Below, piece by piece: positions 8,945 to 17,634 of a stretch of DNA of 64,000 nt. The number at the start of each line of letters is the position of its first letter. The first letter of the stretch is position 1. Below the pieces are notes generated by a model. It was not told where the DNA came from. It ran no database searches and worked only from the letters and a program-made list of their open reading frames with translations. Source of the DNA: DASVWZ01 sp963708575. Its GTDB lineage: Bacteria > Acidobacteriota > Terriglobia > Terriglobales > Acidobacteriaceae. The stretch is from positions 992,001 through 1,056,000 of the forward strand of contig CAVPTB010000003.1 in NCBI GenBank assembly GCA_963708575.1. Reading direction: 5' to 3'. Position numbers and translations under genes: made by a program.

Positions 8945-9868
8945 ATGAGGCTTTCCACGTATCGCCCTGGGCGCGCTCTGCTACCGGTCATTGTGCTTGC
9001 CTGTGCCTTCTTCAGTTCCGCGGAGCCTGCAAATTCGCCTGAAGTCCTGCGTAAGGACGTCTCGGAGGTTCGCCTCACGTTTTATGCGACTGACGTACAT
9101 AACCGTACAGTCGATTCCCTGCAACGAAACGACCTGGCCGTGGTCGACAGTGATCTGATAGTCCGCAACTTCCGCAGTTTCAGCCGCTCTGGCGCGACAA
9201 CTCTCGACCTAGTCGTGCTGGTCGATTCGAGCGAGTCGGTGCTTCCTCAATTCAAACGAGAACTTACTGAGGTCCTTGGGCTTATTTCCCAGACCACGTG
9301 GATTGCCGACGACCGCATCACGGTCATCTCCTTCAGCGGTGAGCAGCCAAAGAAAGTCTGTGCGGGAGGTTGCCGCCAAGCCCTGGCGGAAGGACAGTTG
9401 TCAGCTCTGATTTCGGAAGGTGCTACACCACTTTATGACGCACTGCAAGACGCGGCAAAATTTCTGGAGCATGACCGGGATCCTGAGCTCCGCCCTGTCA
9501 TCATTCTCTTCTCGGACGGAGAAGACACGATCAGCAAAAGCTCTGGAAGAGATGCTCTCGAAAGCGTGCTTGCGACCGATGCGCAGATTTATTCGGTGGA
9601 TATTGGTGATCCGCGTCAGCACGACCGGGGAGCCATGACTCTCAGAACCCTTGCCGACATGACGGGAGGCCGCTATCTTGTTGCGCACGAAGGAGCAGCC
9701 AAAATACTTGAGGCCGTAATCGATGACCTTCATTCCGCATACCTATTGACGTACGCACTACCCAATCATCAGGACGGATATCATCCCGTCCGCATTCTTC
9801 CCACTCGCGACCTTAACCTTCGTTTTCGTTCCCGAAGCGGTTACTTTTACGCAGCGGGAGATCACTAG
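8945..9868 (+). CDS. Secreted VWA-domain protein (VWFA-related, acidobacterial type)
   Basis: The start is placed at the ATG at 8945, which gives a clean signal peptide (MRLSTYRPGRALLPVIVLAC). An in-frame TTG at 8891 would add 18 residues ahead of it. The mature protein has a beta-sandwich-like N-terminus, then a von Willebrand A domain with the MIDAS motif DSSES (about 94-98), a threonine in GATPLYDAL, and FSDGEDTIS. VWA domains with a MIDAS bind a divalent metal and mediate protein contacts. Secreted single-VWA proteins of this type are common in Acidobacteria, mostly without known function. A second secreted protein follows 10 bases later, suggesting one transcript. Confidence 0.82.
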   Translation: MRLSTYRPGRALLPVIVLACAFFSSAEPANSPEVLRKDVSEVRLTFYATDVHNRTVDSLQRNDLAVVDSDLIVRNFRSFSRSGATTLDLVVLVDSSESVLPQFKRELTEVLGLISQTTWIADDRITVISFSGEQPKKVCAGGCRQALAEGQLSALISEGATPLYDALQDAAKFLEHDRDPELRPVIILFSDGEDTISKSSGRDALESVLATDAQIYSVDIGDPRQHDRGAMTLRTLADMTGGRYLVAHEGAAKILEAVIDDLHSAYLLTYALPNHQDGYHPVRILPTRDLNLRFRSRSGYFYAAGDH

Positions 9869-9878
9869 AAGAGGAGCT

Positions 9879-10337
9879 ATGAGACGCTTATCCTGGTTAG
9901 CAATTTTCATATTCAGTTCAGCGACATTACTGGCGGCCCAGGCGGGAATTTACCAGCACGGAACCGTTGTGAAAATGCATATGGACGATTGCCTCACGAC
10001 GCATCACGGATTCATGGCTTCCTTCGGGGGCCCGCAAACTCCACAATCGGAAGAGACCTGCCCCGAGTACACCCTGCTCTCGGAAAGGGTGGTGTTTCTC
10101 ATCGTCGGAAAATCGTCCAATCAACTGATACCTCTTGCGGAGGAAATCGATTTTCGGCTGCAAAGGAACGAAATCGCGGTGCGTGTGGACGATGCGAAAC
10201 ACGAAGTGAAGTTTGCCATCAAAGAAATGACCCTGCGCCCGGAGTGGGAGCGCGAACAACATGCAGATCGCGAGGAGAGTAGCCTATCGGTCCACCATGC
10301 GGTGGATATTCCAGTCACGATGATTCGGCAGCGTTAG
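9879..10337 (+). CDS. Small secreted protein of unknown function
   Basis: A 152-residue protein with a signal peptide (MRRLSWLAIFIFSSATLLAAQ) and a good ribosome site (GAGGAG) 5 bases before its ATG. The mature part has two cysteines (DDCLTTHHG and EETCPEY) that could form a disulfide, and a C-terminal beta-rich stretch. I do not recognise the family. It follows the VWA gene by 10 bases, so the two are likely co-expressed and both act outside the inner membrane. Confidence 0.65.
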   Translation: MRRLSWLAIFIFSSATLLAAQAGIYQHGTVVKMHMDDCLTTHHGFMASFGGPQTPQSEETCPEYTLLSERVVFLIVGKSSNQLIPLAEEIDFRLQRNEIAVRVDDAKHEVKFAIKEMTLRPEWEREQHADREESSLSVHHAVDIPVTMIRQR

Positions 10338-10364
10338 TCAACTGGTTCGGTGACAGCCGAGATC

Positions 10365-11024
10365 TTACCGTTCGAAGCTTCCGACAAAGGCGCTGCGTTT
10401 GCCGTGCGATTCCCAATCGACTCCCAGGCCGGGTCCTCGATAAATGTCGCTTAGTGCGACCGCGGGCATAGCGTGTCCGGTCTGGGTGAGCGGAGGATAA
10501 AAGGTCACTTCGTTTCCGCAAAGATGATCGGTGTGGTTGATAGAACGGGTCTGAATAACCGCCAGATTGCCAGCCCGAAGCATCGCCGCGCCGTGATGTT
10601 CAGGGTTGAAGGCCATCTCCATGGGAACGGCAATGGTCTGTTCCACGTTGCCGAGAAGTGGACCTGCCATGTGATGAGCGAATGCAGACAGGGCAGCGCT
10701 CTGTTGCGGGCTAGCTTGATCGTCCACTAACAACACCGCTTTGGCGGGATAAGGATCGGCATACGGATCACCCAGAGTAGCGTGCGCTTTTACCGCGGCC
10801 GCAATGGTGAGACCCTGCAAGGCAATCCCGTTCCAACTCCCGTCCTGAACATGCCAGGCGAGGATCGCTTCGTCGCCGACCAGGTTGACCTCACCATTGG
10901 CGAAACATTGTCCGGTATAGACGTCGGCGCTACGAGTTTCGATGTAGTCACCGCGAATCTGCTGGGCCATGGCTACGGAAGTGGCAAATACCAGGCAGGC
11001 AAGAGCGATAAAGCGGTACGGCAT
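10365..11024 (-). CDS. DUF1326-family protein with signal peptide
   Basis: A 219-residue protein. A signal peptide (MPYRFIALACLVFATSVAMA) precedes the DUF1326 opening block GDYIETRSADVYTGQCF, followed by HHGAAMLRAGNL and CGNEVTFYPP in the second half. DUF1326 proteins are widespread and their function is unknown. Conserved cysteines near the start (TGQCFANGE) and in the second half (HLCGNE) could bind a metal or form a disulfide. It lies 73 bases downstream of the ccs operon on the same strand and could be its last gene. It converges on the small secreted protein. Confidence 0.78.
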   Translation of the reverse strand: MPYRFIALACLVFATSVAMAQQIRGDYIETRSADVYTGQCFANGEVNLVGDEAILAWHVQDGSWNGIALQGLTIAAAVKAHATLGDPYADPYPAKAVLLVDDQASPQQSAALSAFAHHMAGPLLGNVEQTIAVPMEMAFNPEHHGAAMLRAGNLAVIQTRSINHTDHLCGNEVTFYPPLTQTGHAMPAVALSDIYRGPGLGVDWESHGKRSAFVGSFER

Positions 11025-11097
11025 GGCAACACCTCACCCTGAAGACTTATCTTCATTTTCTACCTTTAGAAGGCGAAAAGGAAGAGGGTGGACCCCG

Positions 11098-11514
11098 CTA
11101 GACTTCAGCGGTTGATGCCTCAGGAGCCTCTGCGGAGTGCAGTTTGAGGATGGCTGTACATGTGATCACGGCGGCGGTCAGGAGAAGGACACGAATGTAG
11201 AGTCCGGCATGCAATGCCGGGTCGCCGAACAGGTAACGTAACAATCCAATGCTGGCGCTGGTGGCGCAGAGCGCAAAGTAGAGTTTTTCGCGGGTGCAGC
11301 GCGAGACGCGAACCAGCAGAATGAGGATGGTCGAGACGATCAGATAAATCGAGATGAGGGCAACTGTGGATAGTGGCACCGGCACCTTCGTCCAGATCGC
11401 CGGTACGGTGCTGGCGCTTGCCGCGCCACGCATGGCGACGAGGAGAAATATTACGGAATGGATTAGGGCAATTTTAGTGCGCTTGCGATTGGTGAGAATG
11501 CCGAAAGTCTGCAT
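11098..11514 (-). CDS. Small polytopic membrane protein of unknown function
   Basis: A 138-residue protein with four predicted membrane segments (about 14-32, 44-68, 78-95, 105-123). It starts 11 bases after the sensor kinase stop, in the same direction, so it appears to be part of the resB-ccsA-kinase transcript. I do not recognise the family. It may be an accessory sensor or a maturation subunit. Codon and base usage look like the neighbours. Confidence 0.6.
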   Translation of the reverse strand: MQTFGILTNRKRTKIALIHSVIFLLVAMRGAASASTVPAIWTKVPVPLSTVALISIYLIVSTILILLVRVSRCTREKLYFALCATSASIGLLRYLFGDPALHAGLYIRVLLLTAAVITCTAILKLHSAEAPEASTAEV

Positions 11515-11525
11515 CGGTTCGCTCT

Positions 11526-12746
11526 TCAGGCCACGTCTTCCGCTGCATCCAGGCGACGGATCGGTAGCAGTACGGTGAACTGCGTTCCTTGTCCGACCAG
11601 ACTTGCGACTTCGATCGTTCCCTGATGTTGTTCGACGATGCGACGCGCCAGAGAAAGCCCCAGCCCAGTACCGTTTGCCTTGGTCGTATAAAAGGGACGG
11701 AAGATGCTAGGCAGGTGCTCAGACGGTATGCCGCGGCCGTTGTCCGACACTATGATGGCGGCGGAAAGATTGCGCGCTTCAAGTTCTACGGTGATCCTCC
11801 CTTCCTTGTCGATCGCCTGTATGGAATTAAGCAAAAGATTCAGCAGAACTTGATGGACCTGGCTGCTGTCATGTTCGACCTCCGGCAAGGCCGGATTCTT
11901 TTTCAGGACAATCTCGATCGGCTTCGACATCGCCTGCTGGCGCGCCAGCATGACGGAATGTTCGACCGTGACATTGAGATCGCTGAGTCGGATCTCTGGC
12001 GGGTGAGGACGCGCAGTTTGTAGAAGGTCAGAAATGATGTTGTTGATCTGCACGATCTCCTGACGAACATCTTTCACCACGGCCCGAGCTGGGCTGGTTG
12101 CCGGTAGGTCACGCCCGATGATCTCAACCACGCCGGCAATCCCAGCTAGCGGATTACGAATTTCGTGTGCTAGACCGGTTGCCAGTTCTCCCAAGGTCGC
12201 GAGATGTTCGGCGCGGGACATCTGGGTGCGATGCAGGCGCTCGATCTCTTCGCGGCTGTCCTTGAGTTGAGTCACCATGCGATTGAAGTTGCGTCCTAGG
12301 TCCCCAATTTCGTCGTTACGGCGCGAAAATGCGACCGAGACGTTGAAGTTGCCGTCTCCCACCTGCGCTATTTTTTCCTGGAGTTCGATCATGGGGCGCT
12401 GGATGACATAAGTCAGCACGAGCAGGAGCGCAGCGCAGATGGCGATTGCTCCGGCACCTGCGACCACGAGAATGAGATGTCGTTCCGGATTCTGCCAGGA
12501 TACGGTCGCCAAAGTGAACAGCAATAACCCGTTCAGCAAGACGAAGACGATGGGCAGTACGGCTTTGATCTGCCAATTGAGGCGGACCGGATACAACGCT
12601 GGGTCATCCGGTAGGGGGAAGGCCGCCTGCTTCTCTCTGGCCCCTAACTTTGCATGTGTGATTTCCAGTGCCGTCGCCGAGCAGTCGCTTTGCTCAATCC
12701 GCTGCTCCGGCTGAATCGTTTTTGGTGGAGTCTCAGGCATACGCAT
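11526..12746 (-). CDS. Membrane sensor histidine kinase with HAMP, in the ccs operon
   Basis: A 406-residue kinase: cytoplasmic N-terminus, two close membrane segments (about 60-82 and 90-114), a HAMP linker (115-168), a HisKA domain with the phosphohistidine in LAHEIRNPLAG (about 193-203), and a HATPase with NLLLNSIQAI, SDNGRGIPSEHL and NGTGLGLSLARRIVEQH. There is almost no periplasmic loop, so it probably senses a membrane or redox cue. Its start overlaps the ccsA stop by 14 bases, meaning translational coupling to cytochrome c maturation. No response regulator is encoded beside it. Confidence 0.9.
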   Translation of the reverse strand: MRMPETPPKTIQPEQRIEQSDCSATALEITHAKLGAREKQAAFPLPDDPALYPVRLNWQIKAVLPIVFVLLNGLLLFTLATVSWQNPERHLILVVAGAGAIAICAALLLVLTYVIQRPMIELQEKIAQVGDGNFNVSVAFSRRNDEIGDLGRNFNRMVTQLKDSREEIERLHRTQMSRAEHLATLGELATGLAHEIRNPLAGIAGVVEIIGRDLPATSPARAVVKDVRQEIVQINNIISDLLQTARPHPPEIRLSDLNVTVEHSVMLARQQAMSKPIEIVLKKNPALPEVEHDSSQVHQVLLNLLLNSIQAIDKEGRITVELEARNLSAAIIVSDNGRGIPSEHLPSIFRPFYTTKANGTGLGLSLARRIVEQHQGTIEVASLVGQGTQFTVLLPIRRLDAAEDVA

Positions 12747-14133
12747 GCAATCCCGGCAGCAAGTAAGTGACGCCGAAGAAAGTGAACATTACGACAGCAA
12801 AGCCGAGGATGGCGAAGTAAGCAGCACGCCGACCTCTCCAACCGCGGGTAATTCGCATGTGCAGATACCCCGCATACACCAACCAGGTGATGGCGGCCCA
12901 AGTTTCCTTCGGATCCCAACTCCAGTAAGATCCCCAGGTTTTGTTGGCCCAGTAGGCGCCGGCAGCGATCATCAGGGTGAGTAAGGGAAACGCAATCGCT
13001 ATGGTCCGATAGGTGATACGGTCAAGCTCGTCGGAGCTGGGCAGCATGCGCTCGAGGTCATTCCGGCGCCACAACAGCAAGAGATACATCAGCGAAACAA
13101 AGATCCCGCCGACTAAGCCCGAGAGGATGAACGGGCTTGCGGTCAGGCTGGTTGCGTAAAGGCCGTCTGCGTCGAGAGAAGAGTAGCTGCCATCACGGGC
13201 CCGTACCAGAAAGAAGATCAGCGCCAGGGCTTGGAGGAGAATCCCGATGAACACCGCTCGATTGGCCAGACTAATAAGACTGTCGTTCGCGGTCTTACGC
13301 CATAACAGGTAGAGGCCAAGAGGAATCAGAACGGCTACCAGCACGAGCACCATCAACCATCCCAGGTCAGGAATGGTGACGAACAGACGAGCGCCCTTGC
13401 CGACGAAAATTTCCGCTTTGCGTTCAGGATCCCACGCCGTAACGTTCAGTCCGCCCCACTTTTCGAAGCGAGTCAGCACGCCGAGATATGTGGCAACGCT
13501 GAACAGGCTGGTGGCGGCCAGGAATGTCTCGGTTCTTACCTTGTCCTGGATCAGAAACATCATCGCCAGAGCAAAGCTCAAGGCGCACGCAGCATATGCC
13601 AACATCGCCAGCGTAACGTGCACATGTAACCAGGTCGATTGCAGTGCGGGAACAAGCGGGTGAACTTCGGTGCGAAGAAGTTGCATCAGGACCACGCCAA
13701 CGATCGCTACCGGCATAGTCACGGTGCCAATGATCTTCACGCCATAATGCTTCTCTGCGATCAGAGTGAGAACGGCGAGAGTCCAAACAAAACTCAGAAG
13801 CATTTCGTAGATACTGGCGAATGGTGGATGCCCGGCATCGTACCAGCGATGAGCCACGGCCCCGGTATTAGCGAGCAAACCGGCCCATGTTGCTAATGAG
13901 GCGAAGCGAATGTAGGCCGGGGTGCCAGTGACTCCGAAACCTAGGTAAAGCGTGCCGGCCCCCGCGTAGAAGATCAGTGCCGCGTACAACATGTTCGATT
14001 CACTGAGCAGGTTGCCGGTTTTTACCACGTTGAGAAATGCCATGAACAGCAGGAAGGCCACGCCAAGTCCCACCAGGACAACCAAAGTTGTTCCGGCGGC
14101 TGCCGGGTGCTGTTCTGCTCTAGCACGAGCCAT
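12733..14133 (-). CDS. ccsA: Cytochrome c biogenesis protein CcsA (haem handling, System II)
   Basis: A 466-residue polytopic membrane protein with the WWD haem-binding signature WGSYWSWDPKETWAAITWLV near residue 393. Flanking conserved histidines are visible (TGAVAHRWY, WLHVHVTLAMLAY and GYLHMRI). CcsA with ResB/Ccs1 forms the System II synthetase that exports haem and attaches it to CXXCH motifs outside the inner membrane. The ResB partner is immediately upstream. The protein is longer than minimal CcsA (~320), with extra N-terminal membrane segments. Presence next to a cluster with some 32 haem motifs is functionally consistent. Confidence 0.93.
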   Translation of the reverse strand: MARARAEQHPAAAGTTLVVLVGLGVAFLLFMAFLNVVKTGNLLSESNMLYAALIFYAGAGTLYLGFGVTGTPAYIRFASLATWAGLLANTGAVAHRWYDAGHPPFASIYEMLLSFVWTLAVLTLIAEKHYGVKIIGTVTMPVAIVGVVLMQLLRTEVHPLVPALQSTWLHVHVTLAMLAYAACALSFALAMMFLIQDKVRTETFLAATSLFSVATYLGVLTRFEKWGGLNVTAWDPERKAEIFVGKGARLFVTIPDLGWLMVLVLVAVLIPLGLYLLWRKTANDSLISLANRAVFIGILLQALALIFFLVRARDGSYSSLDADGLYATSLTASPFILSGLVGGIFVSLMYLLLLWRRNDLERMLPSSDELDRITYRTIAIAFPLLTLMIAAGAYWANKTWGSYWSWDPKETWAAITWLVYAGYLHMRITRGWRGRRAAYFAILGFAVVMFTFFGVTYLLPGLHAYA

Positions 14134-14155
14134 AAGTAAGTCCTCCGTGGCCGGA

Positions 14156-15601
14156 TCAGTGTCCGGCGAGTGAAGCTTCGCGCGTCTCCGTGCGCGGCTT
14201 CGATTGAACGCTCACCTGCGATTCGAGATCGTTGATCATTTTGCGAAACCGTTGCTCAAAGGCGTCTTTGTTTTTGTTGGCCGCGCCGCCTATCCACAAC
14301 ACCAGGGCGCCATCCGCTTGCCGCACAGGAACTGCCCATACCCGCTGGTGAACCAGGTAGAACACGACGACCAGGCCTAAGCCCATCAACAGAACACCCG
14401 CCCACACGCCCCACTGGCCGGGTTCGTGGGAGACCTGCAGGCCGGTGTAGTGGGCCATTTGCAAATCCTTGGGCTCGAATTGATAGGAAGCTTCGGCGTT
14501 GTGCTCGAAACCCTCGATCGGGGGCAGCCACACGTCGACTGTTCTGCCGGAGCTCTTCGATTCGACGACCAGATGCGCCGCCGGATTGCCTACGTCCTTC
14601 GAACGGGTGTAGACACGCCCATCGCTCACCACGTAGTCGGGGATAAATTCAGCGAGTCGCACGCTCGTGTCTGTATCCAGCGCAACCGGTGCGTCCGGAG
14701 AGAGCGCGATGTCTTCGGCCGGACCACTACCCTGGGTAGGCTTGGCGGTGAGCAGCAGCTTTTCCAGTTTTCCTGTCGGGCCGTAGCTGGCCTGATAGAA
14801 ACGAACTCCGTGATAAACCAGCGGATCGTTCACCACGATCTGTTTCTTCATGACTTCCCGGCCATTTTCGATCACCGTGAGATCGGACCACCAGCGCTTC
14901 GGCGATCCATCAGCGTAGTTCTCCTGTCCAGCACCATCGCAACGAATTGCAAATGGAAAAGTCTGGGTCTTGCCGTTGCGCATTTCTACCTGGCTCGATT
15001 GCTCGCCGCGGCTGAGGGCAACGTACCCGCTCCAGCCGTAAAGCGCGTCGACGATTCCCCCAGCGAAGATCAGAAGCAAGCTGGCGTGAACGATGTAGAC
15101 TGCCATCTCCGAAATGCGGTGACGCTCTCCGAATAACGAGAAACTGTTTTCGCGAACGATGCGTTCAGACTTAAAACCGGCTTTGTGAAAAATTCGTTCG
15201 GTTGCGGCCAGGGCCTGATCTTCATTTGCGATTGGAATCTGCGCTTGCAGTGGCAGCGCTTTTTGAAACGAGTCGTTCGGGCTCTTATATGGACGCGAAT
15301 AAAATCGCCATGAATTCGGAAATCGCTGGATGGACGCGGCGACAATACTTAGGCTGACCAGCAACAGCAACAGCACGAATCCCCAGGCGTGGAAAACATT
15401 CGTCAAGCCCAGTGCGTCTAGAAGGCGAAGAGTTTGAGGAGAGTAGGCGCGCACCATCTCGTCGGGTTCAGTGACGGGCCGCTGCAGGATCACGGTGCCT
15501 GCGGCTGAAACGATGACAACCAGGATTAAAAGAACCACACCAGTCTTGATGGCGCCAATGGTCTGCCAGAGTTTGCGAAGTGCTGAATGAGTTCCAGCCA
15601 T
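14156..15601 (-). CDS. resB: Cytochrome c biogenesis protein ResB/Ccs1
   Basis: The start at 15601 (MAGTHSALRKLW) was chosen because AGAGGGG lies 6 bases upstream of the ATG. A longer frame to 15703 has no such site. The ~481-residue product has the ResB pattern: two membrane segments near the N-terminus (FKTG-like AIKTGVVLLILVVIVSAAGT and FVLLLLLVSLSIVAAS), a third near 165-185 (VHASLLLIFAGGIVDAL with an invariant-type His), a large periplasmic domain, and a last segment near 395-415. It delivers reduced apocytochrome and partners CcsA for haem ligation. It is the first gene of the leftward ccs operon and is divergent from the multiheme cluster. Confidence 0.92.
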   Translation of the reverse strand: MAGTHSALRKLWQTIGAIKTGVVLLILVVIVSAAGTVILQRPVTEPDEMVRAYSPQTLRLLDALGLTNVFHAWGFVLLLLLVSLSIVAASIQRFPNSWRFYSRPYKSPNDSFQKALPLQAQIPIANEDQALAATERIFHKAGFKSERIVRENSFSLFGERHRISEMAVYIVHASLLLIFAGGIVDALYGWSGYVALSRGEQSSQVEMRNGKTQTFPFAIRCDGAGQENYADGSPKRWWSDLTVIENGREVMKKQIVVNDPLVYHGVRFYQASYGPTGKLEKLLLTAKPTQGSGPAEDIALSPDAPVALDTDTSVRLAEFIPDYVVSDGRVYTRSKDVGNPAAHLVVESKSSGRTVDVWLPPIEGFEHNAEASYQFEPKDLQMAHYTGLQVSHEPGQWGVWAGVLLMGLGLVVVFYLVHQRVWAVPVRQADGALVLWIGGAANKNKDAFEQRFRKMINDLESQVSVQSKPRTETREASLAGH

Positions 15602-16164
15602 GTCTGTCCCCTCTTGACGTCGGAAGTGCACGTGACCCGCCAGTGCCCGAAAAATCGCGGAACTCCTTGCGATTCGTGAGGATGGGTCCTGCGGTTGTGC
15701 CAATAGCTTGGCAAAACGTGGGCAATATCACACAGAGTCGTGAGCTTAGGCGGGGATTTGACGCAGTAGCGTAAGCTTCGGAAAACGCTAAGTTGAACGG
15801 AGCGTTGCCTGCAAGTCGCAAAAGGTGATGCGGATCACAGCAAGATGTGACTCGGCTCCTACGGGCTGCAAAACCGTCGGTATCAGATGTCTACATCGGC
15901 GCCGGGAACTTCATGCGTGCATTCGATCAACTATATCCAGATCGTCAAGCTAGTTCGGCAGGACTTTGTGTGATTTCACCAGTCCCACCGTGGGAGAAGG
16001 CTCAACAAAAGAGTTTCGCCGCTTGCGCCAGCTTCTCGTATTCTCCGTACAGCTCTCACAAGCGCTTGCTGGGGCAAGAACTTACAGCAGGTGTTAAAAA
16101 TTCTCGCAGTTGGCTGCGATGCGGTGACCTTCGTGCTATGGCACTAAGGGAGGAAGTAGGCAAA
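15602..16164. other. Divergent control region between ccs operon and multiheme cluster
   Basis: About 560 bases. An open frame runs rightward from 15847 into the cytochrome gene, but its first ~100 codons look like no protein and precede the signal peptide, so I treat them as untranslated. The region contains the inverted repeat TGCCAATAGCTTGGCA near 15699-15714 and a CRP/FNR-like palindrome at 15824. Confidence 0.55.
15824..15839. promoter_or_regulatory. CRP/FNR-family operator candidate between resB and the 16-heme cytochrome
   Basis: GGTGATGCGGATCACA matches TGTGA-N6-TCACA with one mismatch (first base) and shares the perfect core GTGAT-N4-ATCAC with the site at 7207. It lies in the divergent region serving both cytochrome maturation and the cytochrome cluster, where an FNR/CRP-type redox or cAMP regulator would make sense. 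Confidence 0.5.
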
Positions 16165-17616
16165 GTGGCTGCTTCAGGTTCGAACTACTACGCGTACTCA
16201 GCTTCAAGGTTCAGGATTCTCCATTTCCTTTTCTTGATGTTTTGCCTGACCGGAGTCGCCTCGGCGGCAAAACACCCGGTCCCACTCGATCCCAAGGCGG
16301 ATACTTCGACCTGTCTGGCTTGCCACGAAGACAAGACCAAAGGCAAATCAGTGCATTCGGCGATGGCGATGGGCTGTACCAGCTGCCACGAGATTCGGGT
16401 TAATAAAGACATAACGCGGATCAAGCTCATCACTTCAACCCCCCAGGCACTTTGCATCACGTGCCACGCGGATAAGGATGCGTCCACGATCAAAGGCAAG
16501 GTGCATCCCCCTGCAGTTCGTGATTGCGTTAAGTGCCACGACCCCCACAGTTCAGACAACAAAAATCAACTGCTACAAGCGAGTTCGGGCGGAGAGAAAG
16601 AGAATCTCTGCCTTAGCTGCCACAAGACTGGTTTGGATGTGCCGGAGAAGGGCAGCCGTCACGCGGCGCTCGACATGGGCTGCGAAACTTGCCACGTCAC
16701 GCACAAGACTGGAGAAATCGGCAAAGCGGAATTCGACTTCCATCTAACCAAAGCAGCGCCTGCACTCTGTCTGGATTGCCATGACGTAAAGGACGCGAGC
16801 TTAGCCAAGGCCCACAACAATCAGCCATTTGAAAAGACCGATTGCCTCACTTGCCACGACCCTCACCAGTCAGCGGTGCCGAAGTTGATGGCGAAGTTTA
16901 CCCATCCGCCATTCGCGGACAAGCAGTGCGACACCTGTCACGCACCGGCGAAAGATGGCAAGGTAGTGCTCACTCAGCCTGATGCCAAGTCGCTCTGCGT
17001 CACCTGTCACGACGACAAGGCCAAACTGATCGATACCGCTAAAGTGCAGCATCCGGGAGCGGCCGGAGACTGCACCGATTGCCACAGCCCTCATGCCAGC
17101 AAGCAGCCGGGACTTCCGAAGACGGACGCAGTCAATATCTGTCTCGGTTGCCACAGCGACATCGCCGACCTCGCCAAGAAAACGGTTCATCACCAGCCAG
17201 CATTCGTCCAAGGTTGCGCCACCTGTCATACCACCGCACGGTGGGGACAACGATCATCTGCTGCGGGCGAAAGGCAATGCGCTTTGCCTGGAGTGCCATG
17301 GGCCTGATTCGGAGCCGAAGAAGCTGGAAGCCGAGCACTACGCTCACCATTTTCAATGACCGGATCAAGCTTCCAGAGGACTATTTCACGAAGAACAAGA
17401 TTGTGATCCTGCCGCTCAGGTACGGTCTGGGGCATCCAATGGAGGGCCATCCGGTTTCGGACTGGTGGACCACGGCACACTACGAAGCTGCGAGCGCAGA
17501 TCGATTGCCTGAGTTGCCATCAGCCCCACGCGTCGGCCCAGGCCCGATCTGCTGGCGAAGGATCAGAACAACAACATGGATTTTGCTCCACGTGCCACAA
17601 GGACTCTAAACGGTAG
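16165..17616 (+). CDS. Secreted 16-heme c-type cytochrome (three frameshifts as sequenced)
   Basis: The reconstructed product is ~480 residues: a signal peptide (ILHFLFLMFCLTGVASA) then sixteen CXXCH motifs at ~25-35 residue spacing, many followed by a proline and a second histidine (DPH, SPH, QPH). That is the doubled-CXXCH/cytochrome c3-like pattern. Motifs 1-13 are in the first frame. The frame shifts by one near 17230 (CATCH then PHGGDNDHLLRAKG, CLECH), again near 17342 (LTIFNDRIKLPEDYF) and again near 17475-17500 (CLSCHQPH, CSTCHKDSKR, stop 17614-17616). Each is best explained as one extra base. The GTG start at 16165 follows GGAGG by 11 bases. An ATG at 16138 is the alternative. Role: periplasmic or outer-surface electron carrier. 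Confidence 0.82.
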
Positions 17617-17634
17617 TGGATCGGAGGCAGGAGA

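Noticed and set aside
15709..15723. Second sigma-54-like site (TGGCAAAACGTGGGC) before the 16-heme cytochrome
   Set aside because: Only the GG and GC pairs match and the -12 block lacks TT; it overlaps an inverted repeat that explains the sequence equally well.
15847..16164. N-terminal extension of the 16-heme cytochrome frame
   Set aside because: The frame is open, but its first ~100 codons show no protein-like character and would place a signal peptide inside the protein. Treated as untranslated leader.
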